Source: Oscillospiraceae bacterium (GTDB taxonomy: Bacteria > Bacillota > Clostridia > Oscillospirales > Ruminococcaceae). From it: 64,000 bases of DNA. The notes beneath the pieces were generated by a model. That model was not told where the DNA came from. It saw nothing but the letters and a program-made list of their open reading frames with translations, and did no database searches. Made by a program: the position numbers and the translations under genes. The DNA lies in assembly GCA_009781425.1 (NCBI GenBank), contig WQYC01000007.1, positions 1 through 64,000 of the forward strand. Reading direction: 5' to 3'. This document shows, piece after piece, positions 10,558 to 20,636 of the stretch (its first letter is position 1; every line of letters begins with the position of its first letter).

Positions 10558-11666
10558 TGGAAGAAAGAATTATAACAGCTTTTGACAATCTTGATATTAC
10601 TCAAACAGAAAGGTTAATCGGTGAAAACATGGAAATAAAAATTAAAAATAAAGACCGCAGACGCATTGAAAGCGCGGTTTTAGAGAAAATGGGTGCAAAA
10701 AAGGAAAGACGCGCTTACGCGCCGAGAAAGCTTGTAGCCGTGGCTCTCGCTGCAATGCTTTTAACGCTGACGATAACAGCGGGCGCGGTTAATGAATGGG
10801 ACTTTAACCGTGTCTTGCCCGCAATCGTTCAAAACCTTTTCGGTAACAACGAAAAAATCCTTGATAATATGCACAGTGAAATTAAAAACAATGTGGTTTC
10901 AAATACCTTTGAGGGTTTAGAATTAGAAATTACGTCTTTATATGCTGATGAATATTCAATTACAATGACTGTTGACGTGGTAGCGGAAGCTCCGATATTA
11001 GGGCAGGGAGTTCCAAGGGTGAATTTGATTAACAACGCCTGCAACCGTTCTGTAGTGGAAGATAATATAGGTATGGGGACTTATCAGGTTCATTCCGAAG
11101 ACCGGTATAAAATAACAATAGTTGCTAATTTTAATCTGAACGATGAAATATCGACAGGAGACAGCTTTACATTTACTGTAGGGAATTTCGTTATTCCGCG
11201 GTTTAATCATGATGATGAAGTAGTATACACCTTGGAGGGTGATGCCGAGATTAAATTTACTGTCGACTTGCTTGCGAAAGGGAATAATATCAATGCATAT
11301 CCCGATATTACGCTGAAAAACGGCAATATCTTAACGCGGGTAGTACTTAATCCCTTTGAAATCAGGCTTTTTATCGACGGAAGAGAGGATTATATCCATC
11401 GTAATACAGCTCCCGATGGTTTTGGATATGGTTATATAAAAGAAGACGTCCTTTCAATAGTAGCGAAAAACGGCATGGTAACAGACTACACAGCTTTACA
11501 AGCGTACGGCCCCGTTATTCCTCGCACAGGAGCCTCGTACTGGTATGCTGAGGATGAAAATGTAACTTATTTATCATTTGGTTCAAGTTTTGATAACGAT
11601 ATACTGTTTGATATTGACGACATCGCGGGAATTATTTTCAGAGGTATTGAAATTCCTCTGTACTAA
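10557..11666 (+). CDS. DUF4179-like membrane-anchored protein, probable anti-sigma partner
   Basis: translationally coupled to the sigma gene; single TM followed by extracytoplasmic domain. Confidence 0.65.
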   Translation: MEERIITAFDNLDITQTERLIGENMEIKIKNKDRRRIESAVLEKMGAKKERRAYAPRKLVAVALAAMLLTLTITAGAVNEWDFNRVLPAIVQNLFGNNEKILDNMHSEIKNNVVSNTFEGLELEITSLYADEYSITMTVDVVAEAPILGQGVPRVNLINNACNRSVVEDNIGMGTYQVHSEDRYKITIVANFNLNDEISTGDSFTFTVGNFVIPRFNHDDEVVYTLEGDAEIKFTVDLLAKGNNINAYPDITLKNGNILTRVVLNPFEIRLFIDGREDYIHRNTAPDGFGYGYIKEDVLSIVAKNGMVTDYTALQAYGPVIPRTGASYWYAEDENVTYLSFGSSFDNDILFDIDDIAGIIFRGIEIPLY

Positions 11667-11680
11667 GCTTAAACAAACCG

Positions 11681-11705
11681 AAAGGCGGCAAGTTGCCGCC
11701 TTTTT
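11681..11705. terminator. bidirectional terminator AAAGGCGGCAAGTTGCCGCCTTTTT
   Basis: GC-rich hairpin flanked by A-run and T-run between convergent genes. Confidence 0.85.
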
Positions 11706-11714
11706 GCTTTGTCT

Positions 11715-12656
11715 TCAATTAAAATCACTATAAATCTGCTTTTCGCTCTCACCTGTCGAATACACCCACTTATTAATCCGCCCGCTGTCTATGAAATAAT
11801 CGTATGTATGATTTATACAGCTATAGTCGCAAATATCAACGATAATCAGCTTAATTTTCATCTTTTCGGGGATAATAGCTTTTATGTAAACGCTCGCTTG
11901 CTGATTAATCCGCACGTTATCGCGAAGCTCTGCGAGTCCTGCTAAGTTTGGTGCAAGCTCCACGAAAATGCCATAATTTTCAACCGAGCGGATAATCCCC
12001 GCGACAGTCTCGCCGACCGTGAATTTTGCGGCGTTTTCCGCCCATGTGCCGAGCAGCTCCTTGTGAGAAAGCGTGATTTTATCGCTTTCCTTGGCTTTGA
12101 CAACAGAAAAAATCTTCTGCCCGATGAAGAACCTGTCGGCAGGGTGCGAAATGCGCGAGACCGAAATCGCATCAATCGGAATAAGCGAGGGAATCCCGCA
12201 GCCGATGTCTACAAACGCGCCGAATTGCTCAAGGTGCGTGACCTTTACGCCGATTACGTCGCCGGTTTTAAGCTTTTTTACATGGCTTTGCATACATTCC
12301 TGCTGCGCGGCTCTGCGCGAAAGCATGACAGTATCCCGCCCGAAGCTGTCTTCAGTGAAGCCTGTCACCTTGAAGCAGACAGGCTTGTTAACCCTTGAAA
12401 TCAGCGCGATGTCGCGGGTTGTACCCTCCTCGATTCCGAGCGCACCCTCGGCGCGGGGAATCATACCCTTCATAAATCCGAAATCTATAATTAAATTATG
12501 GCGGCTGTCACAAACTATACACGGAGCTTCAACTGTGCGGTTCGCGGCGATACATTCCTCTAAAGCTTTTCGTGAAGATATGTTAAGCTTGTTTTCTTCA
12601 GTGCAAAAGAGCTCGCCCTCAGGACGAAAGTCGCCTGTAAGTAAAATTTCTGCCAT
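11715..12656 (-). CDS. S1 RNA-binding domain protein (S1-like)
   Basis: repeated S1 motifs GVKVTHLEQFGAFVDIG and AGIIRSVENYGIFVEL. Confidence 0.8.
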   Translation of the reverse strand: MAEILLTGDFRPEGELFCTEENKLNISSRKALEECIAANRTVEAPCIVCDSRHNLIIDFGFMKGMIPRAEGALGIEEGTTRDIALISRVNKPVCFKVTGFTEDSFGRDTVMLSRRAAQQECMQSHVKKLKTGDVIGVKVTHLEQFGAFVDIGCGIPSLIPIDAISVSRISHPADRFFIGQKIFSVVKAKESDKITLSHKELLGTWAENAAKFTVGETVAGIIRSVENYGIFVELAPNLAGLAELRDNVRINQQASVYIKAIIPEKMKIKLIIVDICDYSCINHTYDYFIDSGRINKWVYSTGESEKQIYSDFN

Positions 12657-12751
12657 TGCTGTCTTCCTTTCTTTTTTACGGCTCACAAGAGCTGTCGTAA
12701 CTTTGTTAATTTTATGAGAGCATGGCTTTTTTTATGCTCGTTAAAAATTAC

Positions 12752-12780
12752 TTGCAAAAAGCTTTGTTTTGTGGTAAAAT
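12752..12780 (+). promoter_or_regulatory. sigma-A-like promoter of ddl
   Basis: TTGCAA-N17-TAAAAT. Confidence 0.55.
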
Positions 12781-12820
12781 AGAAGGAACATACTTTTTGT
12801 GCTTGAAAGAGAGACGAATT

Positions 12821-13867
12821 ATGGCGAAAAAGAAAATCGCAGTATTATTCGGAGGGGCAAGCCAGGACTACGCGGCTTCCTTGCAATCCGCTTATTCCGT
12901 GCTTTGCGCCCTGTCGAAAGAAAAATATGATATTATCCCAATCGGAATCACGCGGGCAGGCCGCTGGCTCTTCTTCCCGGGCGACTACAACGAGATTCCG
13001 AGCGGCGCGTGGGAGCAGAACAGCGACTGCTGCTCTGCAATAATCAGCCCGGACCCGCACCACGGCGGAATCATAAAAGTCCTTGAGGACGGGAACTTCA
13101 CTCAACAGCGTATTGACGTTATTTTCCCCGTGCTTCACGGGAAATACGGCGAATGCGGCAGGATTCAGGCGCTCTGCCGTCTTTCGGGTGTGCCGTTTGT
13201 GGGAAGCGGTTTTGAAGCCGCGAACGCCTGCTCTGACCGTATGCTGACGTATCTGTTGCTTGAACGCGCGGGAATCAAAGTCCCGAAATACTTTTATTTA
13301 GAGCGCGCCTGGCTTGAGGATATTGACGCGCTGTTCCCGCTGATTGAGTCGGAAATTAAATACCCGATGTATGTCAAGGCTTCGAGCTGCAGTCATTCTA
13401 TCGGCGCGAATATCGCAACCAACCGCGAGGAGCTGCACCGTTCAATTAAACTTGCGGCGACGCATCATCACAAGGTTTTAGTTGAGCAGTGCCTTGACGG
13501 GCGTGACTTGGAATGTGCGGTTACAGGCGGAGTTTATAAACTGAAAGCGTCGATTCTCGGCGAGGTGAAGACTTCAACGCGCAAGGAAAAGCACGCTTTT
13601 TTGGAAAGCACGTCGGAATTTGTAGCTTCAAAGCTTAAAAAGTCGCTTGCCGCAGAAATACAGGAAATTGCCAAAGCCGCCTTCGTTGCGCTCGGTTGCA
13701 GTCATTTCGCGCGTTTCAGTTTCACGCTGACCGACGACGGCGCGTATCTTACAAAAGCAGGCGCAATGCCGGGCTTCACAGAGGTGAGCGTTTTCCCTGT
13801 GCTGATGAAGGAAAGCGGCGTAGGCTACGCAGCGCTGCTTGATGAGATTATTGAGTCGGTTTTGTAG
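12821..13867 (+). CDS. ddl: D-alanine--D-alanine ligase
   Basis: KKKIAVLFGGASQDYAASLQSA, PVLHGKYGECGRIQ. Confidence 0.88.
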   Translation: MAKKKIAVLFGGASQDYAASLQSAYSVLCALSKEKYDIIPIGITRAGRWLFFPGDYNEIPSGAWEQNSDCCSAIISPDPHHGGIIKVLEDGNFTQQRIDVIFPVLHGKYGECGRIQALCRLSGVPFVGSGFEAANACSDRMLTYLLLERAGIKVPKYFYLERAWLEDIDALFPLIESEIKYPMYVKASSCSHSIGANIATNREELHRSIKLAATHHHKVLVEQCLDGRDLECAVTGGVYKLKASILGEVKTSTRKEKHAFLESTSEFVASKLKKSLAAEIQEIAKAAFVALGCSHFARFSFTLTDDGAYLTKAGAMPGFTEVSVFPVLMKESGVGYAALLDEIIESVL

Positions 13868-13879
13868 AGAGGAAAAGCT

Positions 13880-14305
13880 ATGAAGTTCAAAACAAAGGTT
13901 GACTGGTTTATACATCTCTCTTTTGCGATTATGCCGATAACGAATATAATGCTGATTATAATGTTTATATCTTCGCCGACTGTTATAAACGGCGTTTGCG
14001 CCAGTATATTTTTGATTACAAATATAATTATTATGCCGTGGTGGTTTAATACTTATTATATTTTGGAAGAGAGTGAGCTTTTGATTAAGGTAGGCGGCTT
14101 TGGTAAAGGGAAGCGAATAGCTTATTCAGATATTACAAGCGTTGGAGAAACGAGAAATCCGCTCGCTTCTGCGGCTTTATCAATGGACAGGATTGAAATT
14201 AAGTTTAGAGACGGAAAGACAAAAAGCTTTACAAATGTAATTTACATCTCGCCAAAAGAAAAGCAGGAGTTTTTGAAACTGCTTGATGAGAAGAGAAATA
14301 AATAG
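13880..14305 (+). CDS. bacterial PH-domain-like membrane protein
   Basis: two N-terminal TM segments then YYILEESELLIKVGGFGKGKRIAYSDITSV. Confidence 0.55.
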   Translation: MKFKTKVDWFIHLSFAIMPITNIMLIIMFISSPTVINGVCASIFLITNIIIMPWWFNTYYILEESELLIKVGGFGKGKRIAYSDITSVGETRNPLASAALSMDRIEIKFRDGKTKSFTNVIYISPKEKQEFLKLLDEKRNK

Positions 14306-14331
14306 AATATTACGTGAGGAAAGGGAAAACC

Positions 14332-14766
14332 ATGGAAAAAGACGTTTGCATAGACATTAAAAGTACGCAGTTTGCCGACGATGAAAAGGACGTTACAGAG
14401 CTTTTCACCTACGGCAGGCTTAAACGCGGGCGCGGCAAAAACAAAGACAAATATAAAATTATCTACGAGGAAAGCGAAGCTATCGGCTACGAGGGAAGCA
14501 CGGTCACGCTCGATGTCGCAGGGAACGATATGGTTACGCTGTACCGCTCGGGTGACGCAATCAGCAACCTCGTAATTGAAAAAGGCAAGAAGCACCACTG
14601 TCACTATGGCACGCCGTTCGGGGATTTTTTGGTCGGCGTTTCCGCTGATGAAATCCGCTCAGAGCTCGGCGAAAACGGCGGAAGCCTGTATTTAAAGTAC
14701 ACAGTTGACATAAATTCAAGCTATATGTCCGAAACAGAAATGCACATTAACGTTAAAGAAGTGTAG
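14332..14766 (+). CDS. DUF1934 / YwiB-family beta-barrel protein
   Basis: size and pattern YKIIYEESEAIGYEGSTVTL...HCHYGTPFGDFLVGV; stop TAG lies in element C. Confidence 0.7.
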   Translation: MEKDVCIDIKSTQFADDEKDVTELFTYGRLKRGRGKNKDKYKIIYEESEAIGYEGSTVTLDVAGNDMVTLYRSGDAISNLVIEKGKKHHCHYGTPFGDFLVGVSADEIRSELGENGGSLYLKYTVDINSSYMSETEMHINVKEV

Positions 14767-14789
14767 GGTACGCAGTCCTCTGCGTACCG
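14763..14789 (+). repeat. GTAG-foot hairpin element C (singlet)
   Basis: GTAG-GGTACGCA-GTCCTC-TGCGTACC-G. Confidence 0.88.
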
Positions 14790-14802
14790 CAAAGGAGAAA
14801 CA

Positions 14803-16470
14803 ATGCAAAACATGACAGAATACGCAAAAGAGCAAATTAAAACAGCGGTTAACGCGGCTTTGGAAAAAGTCACGAGCGAGCCGCTACCGGCTTTTATAGT
14901 GGAAACTCCCGCCGACTCCGCGAACGGCGACTTCTCCTGCAACGCCGCAATGACCTGTTCAAAGGCTTTAAAGAAAAATCCGAGAGAAATCGCAGGCTTA
15001 ATCACAGAAAACCTCGCGCTTGACAAAAATATTTTAGACAGAGTTGAAACGGCAGGTCCGGGCTTTCTTAATTTTTTCTTGGCTTCGGGGTGGTACGCTG
15101 AAGCCGTAAAGTGCATAACTGCGCAAAAAGACGACTTCGGCAGAAGCGACTTCGGCGCAGGGAAGCGCGTCTTGATTGAATTCGTTTCCGCGAACCCGAC
15201 AGGTCCCATGCACATCGGGAACGCGCGCGGTGGCGCGCTCGGCGACAGCCTTGCTTCTGTTATGGAGCGGGCGGGGTATTACGTGGAGCGTGAGTTTTAT
15301 GTCAACGACGCAGGGAATCAAATTGAAAAATTTAGTTTAAGCCTTTGTGTTCGTTATTTGCAAGCAATGGGTGAAGATATTGAAATGCCTGAAGACAGTT
15401 ATCACGGTGATGATATAATAGAACATATAAATAATTATATAAGTGAATATGGAAATGCACTTCTTGTTAATCCGCTTTCAGAATCACAAATGAAATATTT
15501 ACTTGCAAATTATGCAGTACAAAAAAATATACAGAAACTCAAGGAAGATTTAGAGAAGTATAGGATTAAATATAACACATGGTTTAGAGAAAGCACATTA
15601 CATCTTGATAATGCGCCTATGAAAATCGTGGAGCTTTTAAAGGAAAAAGGGCATACTTACGAGCAGGACGGCGCGCTGTGGCTCAAAGCATCGGAATTCG
15701 GAGATGAAAAGGACAGGGTATTAATTAGAAGCAATGGCGTCCCGACTTATCTTGTGCCCGATATTGCGTATCATTATAATAAGCTTGAGGAGCGCAAATT
15801 CGACATCGCGATTGACATTCTCGGCGCAGACCACCACGGTTATATTCCGCGCATGAACGCGGCTTTAGCGGCACTCGGCGTTGACACTGCGCGGCTCAAA
15901 GTGATTATAATGCAGATGGTGCGGCTTGTTCGGGGCGGGGAAGCGGTCAAACTCTCAAAACGCTCGGGCAAAGCAATCACGCTTGCAACCCTGCTTGACG
16001 AGGTTCCGCTTGATGCGGCGCGGTTCTTCTTTAACCTGCGCGAAGCGAACACGCATATTGACTTTGACCTCGACCTTGCAATCGAGGAAAGTAACAAGAA
16101 CCCCGTTTATTACGTTCAATACGCTCATGCACGCATTTGCAGTATAATCCGCAGGCTCGCAGATGAAGGTATAACCTGCACTTTCCCCGAAAGCTTAGCT
16201 TTCACCGAGAAAACAGAATTCGAGCTTATTAAAAAAGCCGCAGAATTACCCTCCGAAACAGAAAAAGCCGCGCAGGAGCTGAATCCATCGCGAATCACAA
16301 GATACGTTTTGGAATTAGCGCAAACCTTCAATAAATTTTACGAAACCTGCAGAATTAAAGGCGAAGAAGAAAATATTCTGCAATCGCGCTTAACGCTTTG
16401 TCATGCTGTCAAAATCGCACTTAAAAACGCATTAGAAATGCTAAAAGTAGAAGCACCCGAAAAAATGTAG
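14803..16470 (+). CDS. argS: arginyl-tRNA synthetase
   Basis: VSANPTGPMHIGNARGG, KLSKRSGKAITL, C-terminal VEAPEKM. Confidence 0.96.
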   Translation: MQNMTEYAKEQIKTAVNAALEKVTSEPLPAFIVETPADSANGDFSCNAAMTCSKALKKNPREIAGLITENLALDKNILDRVETAGPGFLNFFLASGWYAEAVKCITAQKDDFGRSDFGAGKRVLIEFVSANPTGPMHIGNARGGALGDSLASVMERAGYYVEREFYVNDAGNQIEKFSLSLCVRYLQAMGEDIEMPEDSYHGDDIIEHINNYISEYGNALLVNPLSESQMKYLLANYAVQKNIQKLKEDLEKYRIKYNTWFRESTLHLDNAPMKIVELLKEKGHTYEQDGALWLKASEFGDEKDRVLIRSNGVPTYLVPDIAYHYNKLEERKFDIAIDILGADHHGYIPRMNAALAALGVDTARLKVIIMQMVRLVRGGEAVKLSKRSGKAITLATLLDEVPLDAARFFFNLREANTHIDFDLDLAIEESNKNPVYYVQYAHARICSIIRRLADEGITCTFPESLAFTEKTEFELIKKAAELPSETEKAAQELNPSRITRYVLELAQTFNKFYETCRIKGEEENILQSRLTLCHAVKIALKNALEMLKVEAPEKM

Positions 16471-16490
16471 GGGCACGCATTGCGCGTCCG
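16467..16490 (+). repeat. GTAG-foot hairpin element D (singlet)
   Basis: GTAG-GGGCACGC-ATT-GCGCGTCC-G; contains the argS stop codon. Confidence 0.82.
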
Positions 16491-16507
16491 TAAAAAGAGG
16501 AAAAATT

Positions 16508-17356
16508 ATGCGTACAGAAAAAGAAATACTCGATTTGATTATCAAAACTGCCGAGGAAGACGAGCGGATTCGTGCTGTCATTATGGCGGGTTCGCGCGCA
16601 AATCCGAAGTGCCCGAAGGATATTTTTATGGACTACGATATTTGTTATATCGTGGAAGACGTCGCGCCTTTTTATAATAATACCGAGTATATTGAGCGTT
16701 TCGGCGAGCTTTTAATGCTTCAAATGCCGGAAACTATGCGTGGCGCGGCGAACGATGGAAGCTTTGTGTATTTAATGCAGTTCGCCGACGGGAACAGGAT
16801 TGATTTAAGCTTTACGAGTGAAAAATATGAAGACGACGGCGAGCCTGCTATTGTTCTGCTTGATAAGGATAATAAAGTGCAATGCGGTACAGATGATGCA
16901 ATATATCACGTAAAACCGCCGACAGAGAACGACTATTTTTCCTGTTGCAATGATTTTTGGTGGTGCAGTATGAACGTAGCAAAGGGCATATGGCGCGACG
17001 AGCTTCCGTATGTAATGGAAATGTACCACGAGGTCGTCAGAAAAAACCTTCACTCAATGATTGATTGGTACATCGGAATGAAAAATAATTTCGCGGTGTC
17101 TGTCGGGAAGAGCGGAAAGTATTATAAAAATTATCTTTCAAAGAAACAATATGAAATGTACAAGGCGACTTTTTCCGGCTCGGATTATGACGATGTGTGG
17201 AAATCGCTGTTCAAAGCGGGCGACCTTTTCAGGGCGATGGCTCTTGGCGTAGGAATACATTTCGGCTTCACATATTTGCACGAGGACGACAGGCGCGTCT
17301 GCTCACATTTAAAGCAGATAAGAAAACTTCCACAAGACGCGAAAGAGGTTTATTAA
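16508..17356 (+). CDS. AadE/ANT(6)-like aminoglycoside 6-adenylyltransferase homologue
   Basis: MRTEKEILDLI...AGSRANPKCPKDIFMDYDICY; DYHV-like YHVKPP; CCNDFWWC, collinear with ANT(6)-I. Confidence 0.85.
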   Translation: MRTEKEILDLIIKTAEEDERIRAVIMAGSRANPKCPKDIFMDYDICYIVEDVAPFYNNTEYIERFGELLMLQMPETMRGAANDGSFVYLMQFADGNRIDLSFTSEKYEDDGEPAIVLLDKDNKVQCGTDDAIYHVKPPTENDYFSCCNDFWWCSMNVAKGIWRDELPYVMEMYHEVVRKNLHSMIDWYIGMKNNFAVSVGKSGKYYKNYLSKKQYEMYKATFSGSDYDDVWKSLFKAGDLFRAMALGVGIHFGFTYLHEDDRRVCSHLKQIRKLPQDAKEVY

Positions 17357-17358
17357 TC

Positions 17359-17910
17359 ATGAAGTTAACTGAAAAAACCATATCAAGCGAAACTATATTT
17401 GAGGGGCGCGTTGTGCATTTAGTGCGCGACGAGGTTGAACTTGAAAACGGAAAAATCACCACCCGCGAGGTTATAAAGCACCCGGGCGGTGTTTGCGTTC
17501 TCGCGATTACCGACGAGAATAACGTAGTCATGGTGCGGCAATTCCGCTACGCTCATAAATTAATCCAGTTAGAAATCCCCGCCGGCAAGCTCGAAATCGG
17601 CGAAGACCCGCGCGAGTGCGGAATCCGCGAGCTCGCAGAGGAAACAGGCTACGAAGCGGGAAGCTTTGAGTACTTCGGGAAAATGCTCCCTACACCTGCA
17701 TATGTCGGCGAGGTAATACATATTTACTTGGCGCGGGATTTACGCAAAGTCGGGCAAAAATTAGATGAAGACGAATTTTTAGAGGTTGTGGAAATTCCCT
17801 TCGAGGAAGCAATAAAAATGACGCTTGACGGCGAAATCACGGACGGGAAAACGCAGATTGCGCTGTTAAAGGCGGCGGTTTTGTTCAATAATAAAATATC
17901 GGGCGATTAA
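17359..17910 (+). CDS. NUDIX hydrolase, ADP-ribose pyrophosphatase type
   Basis: Nudix box GEDPRECGIRELAEETGYEAG. Confidence 0.9.
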   Translation: MKLTEKTISSETIFEGRVVHLVRDEVELENGKITTREVIKHPGGVCVLAITDENNVVMVRQFRYAHKLIQLEIPAGKLEIGEDPRECGIRELAEETGYEAGSFEYFGKMLPTPAYVGEVIHIYLARDLRKVGQKLDEDEFLEVVEIPFEEAIKMTLDGEITDGKTQIALLKAAVLFNNKISGD

Positions 17911-17920
17911 AAATCGCCCG
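17900..17920. terminator. hairpin GGGCGATT-AAA-AATCGCCC overlapping the nudix stop
   Basis: perfect 8-bp arms between convergent genes; may be a footless relative of the GTAG elements. Confidence 0.55.
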
Positions 17921-17926
17921 TAAATA

Positions 17927-18205
17927 TTATTGCCGTAACTGCTGTTCCGCGCTCATATAATCGTCGTAGGCGTTCAGTATGCTCGCTTCAAGCTTGCTTC
18001 TCGCCTCGGGGTTTATCGGGTGGATAATATCTCTAAACATTCCCGCTTCGTCGCGGCGGCTCGGCATTGCCACAAACATACGGTCATCGCCTTGAACGAG
18101 CTTTATATCATGTACCGCAACGGCATTGTCTATAGTCAGGGAAACAACAGCACGAAGCCGCCCGTCCTGTAAAACTTTCCGAATCCGAATATCATTTATT
18201 TCCAT
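17927..18205 (-). CDS. spoVG: septation/sporulation regulator SpoVG
   Basis: MEINDIRIRKV...AVVSLTIDNAVAVHDIKL...FVAMPSRR...DIIHPINPEARSKLE. Confidence 0.95.
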   Translation of the reverse strand: MEINDIRIRKVLQDGRLRAVVSLTIDNAVAVHDIKLVQGDDRMFVAMPSRRDEAGMFRDIIHPINPEARSKLEASILNAYDDYMSAEQQLRQ

Positions 18206-18298
18206 AATTTACACCTGTCTTACACCTTTCTGTGCTAATATGATTTTAGTGTAAACATAGAATTATAAAATATTCATATTAATTACAGGAGGAAAAAA

Positions 18299-18900
18299 AT
18301 GATTGTCAATAAAAATATCGACCAAGGCAAAGCGTTATTGAACAGGCGCGGCGGCTTTCCGCTGAAGCGGGCTTGAGCATAGATTACGTTGTGGCGTCTG
18401 CGGAAACAGTAGATTTCTCCGATAACAGCTTCAATGTTGTTACAGCGTGCCAGTGTTATGTTTATTTTGACAAGGATATTGTGTTTAAAAAGATTTATAA
18501 AATCCTTAAGGGTTCAGGAAATTTCTGCATACTTTTTATGTCGTGGTTGCCTTTTGAAAGCGAAATTGCGAAGCATACTGAAGAATTAATTTTAAAATAT
18601 AATCCGTCATGGTCTGCGCACAGCATGAAACGGTTTAACTACGAATTTCCCGCGCAGGCGCAGGGTTTGTTTGAAGTTGAGGATTCATTTGTTTTCGACC
18701 TGCCTGTTACTTTCACCCGCGAAGCATGGCACGGACGCATGAAGGCCTGCCGCGGAATAGGTGCATCGTCCTTATCACAGGAAGCAATCGCCCAGTGGGA
18801 AAAAGAGCATATCGAATATGTAAATACACTACCCGAAAGATTTGATATTCCGCACTTTGCGAGTGTTTTGAACTTACGTAAAAAAGGAACAGCTTTATGA
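18299..18900 (+). pseudogene. class I SAM-dependent methyltransferase remnant: internal deletion plus frameshift
   Basis: ATG...NKNIDQGKA runs into a stop; the other frame gives SVIEQARRLSAEAGLSIDYVVASAETVDFSDNSFNVVTACQCYVYFD; SAM-binding motif I missing. Confidence 0.8.
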
Positions 18901-19196
18901 AAATTGAAGAATTCCAAAAACGTTTTAAGTTGAATAACGGTTGCGATAGAAGATTTGGAAAGTGGCAAATAATTGATATACACAAGATTCCTAAAACTTT
19001 TTCATACACTGATGAAGTTGATTTTTACTGCTGTGACAACAACAAAGTATATTTGTTGCGTTTGCGAAACCGAAGCGATGAAAAGATTAATGTCGTTTCA
19101 AGCAACAATGGATTAACGTACTTAATTGCTGAATTACCAATAACCACTATTGACAATACATTTTTAGAAGAAGTATTGCTAAAATTTAAATATTAA
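18897..19196 (+). CDS. hypothetical protein (99 aa)
   Basis: ATGA overlap with upstream ORF; no family recognised. Confidence 0.5.
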   Translation: MKIEEFQKRFKLNNGCDRRFGKWQIIDIHKIPKTFSYTDEVDFYCCDNNKVYLLRLRNRSDEKINVVSSNNGLTYLIAELPITTIDNTFLEEVLLKFKY

Positions 19197-19216
19197 TAGT
19201 TTTTTAAAGGAGCATT

Positions 19217-20572
19217 ATGACCGACTTTTTAAAAGGCAAGAAGCAAATTCATTTTATCGGAATCGGCGGGAGCGGAATGTATCCGTTGGCGCAGATTCTT
19301 CATGCGCAGGGTTATGCAATTACGGGCTCGGACAACAACGAAACCGTCACGCTTGATGCGGTGCGTAAGATGGGCATAAAAGTGCATTTGGGGCATAACG
19401 CCGCGAACATAGACGGCGCAGATTTAATTATATTTTCGTCGGCAATTTCGGGCGAGAACCCCGAGCTTAAAGCCGCGCGTGAAGCGGGAATTTTAACCCG
19501 CGACCGCGCTGAGCTGCTCGGCTTGTTCACGAGTCAGCACGACAAAGCCGTCTGCGTTGTCGGCACGCACGGCAAAACTACCGTGACTTCAATGTTGGTG
19601 CATATTCTTATGGCGGCGGGGCTGGATATTTCCGCGTTTGTGGGCGGGAAGCTGAAAATCCTCGGCGGCAGTGCGCGGCTCGGAAGCAGCGGAATTATGG
19701 CGGTTGAAGCCTGCGAATTTAACAATAATTTTCTCAAGCTTGACCCTAATATAACGCTGATTCTCAACATCGACGAAGACCATTTGGATTTCTTCAAGAA
19801 CATGGATAATTTACGCAGGGCGTACTCGAATTTTTGCAATCTGACTTCGGATTTAATTATTATGAACGGCGACTGTATAAACACAAAAGTCGCAGTCATG
19901 AACAGCGATTACAGGAAGAAAATTATCACATTCGGGTTCGCGGAAACGAACGATTATTACCCGAAAAACATAAAAAAAGTCTCCGATTTTGAGACTTCGT
20001 TTGAGCTTTTGGGCGAAACAATAACCATCAGCGTTCCCGGCGTGCATAACGTGCTGAACGCTGTTGCGGCGTGCGCGGCGAGTTTGCACCTTGGTGCAGA
20101 TTTGAGCGCGATAAAAGAAGGACTGCGCGGCTTCACAGGCGCGGGGCGGCGGTTTGAGCGAATCTTTGAAGCGGACGGGATTACCGTTGTTGACGATTAT
20201 GCGCATCACCCCGCCGAGGTAGAAGCGACACTCAAAACCGCGAAAAACATGAGCTACAAGCGGGTTTGGGCGGTTCATCAGCCGTTCACGTTCTCACGAA
20301 CAAAGGCTCTACTTGATGATTTTGCAGCTGCGCTTGCAATCGCCGACAGGGTAGTGCTGAGCGCGATTATGGGCGGGCGCGAGGTTGACAACGGCGATAT
20401 AAAATCCGAGGATTTATCAGTGAAAATCGCAGGTTCGGTCGTGATTCAAGACTTCGAGGGGATTGCAAAATACGTAGCAGAAAACGCCGAAAGCGGCGAT
20501 TTGATTATAACAATGGGCTGCGGCGACGTGGACAAATGCGCACGGCTGATTGCGGGGAGGTTGGGGAATTAA
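19217..20572 (+). CDS. murC: UDP-N-acetylmuramate--L-alanine ligase
   Basis: IHFIGIGGSGMYPLA, VVGTHGKTTVTSM, VVDDYAHHPAEV. Confidence 0.96.
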   Translation: MTDFLKGKKQIHFIGIGGSGMYPLAQILHAQGYAITGSDNNETVTLDAVRKMGIKVHLGHNAANIDGADLIIFSSAISGENPELKAAREAGILTRDRAELLGLFTSQHDKAVCVVGTHGKTTVTSMLVHILMAAGLDISAFVGGKLKILGGSARLGSSGIMAVEACEFNNNFLKLDPNITLILNIDEDHLDFFKNMDNLRRAYSNFCNLTSDLIIMNGDCINTKVAVMNSDYRKKIITFGFAETNDYYPKNIKKVSDFETSFELLGETITISVPGVHNVLNAVAACAASLHLGADLSAIKEGLRGFTGAGRRFERIFEADGITVVDDYAHHPAEVEATLKTAKNMSYKRVWAVHQPFTFSRTKALLDDFAAALAIADRVVLSAIMGGREVDNGDIKSEDLSVKIAGSVVIQDFEGIAKYVAENAESGDLIITMGCGDVDKCARLIAGRLGN

Positions 20573-20636
20573 CCGCTTTGACAGTGACAGAAACGAGCAT
20601 CAAAGAAAACATAATAGGGGTTTTGAGAGGTAAAAA

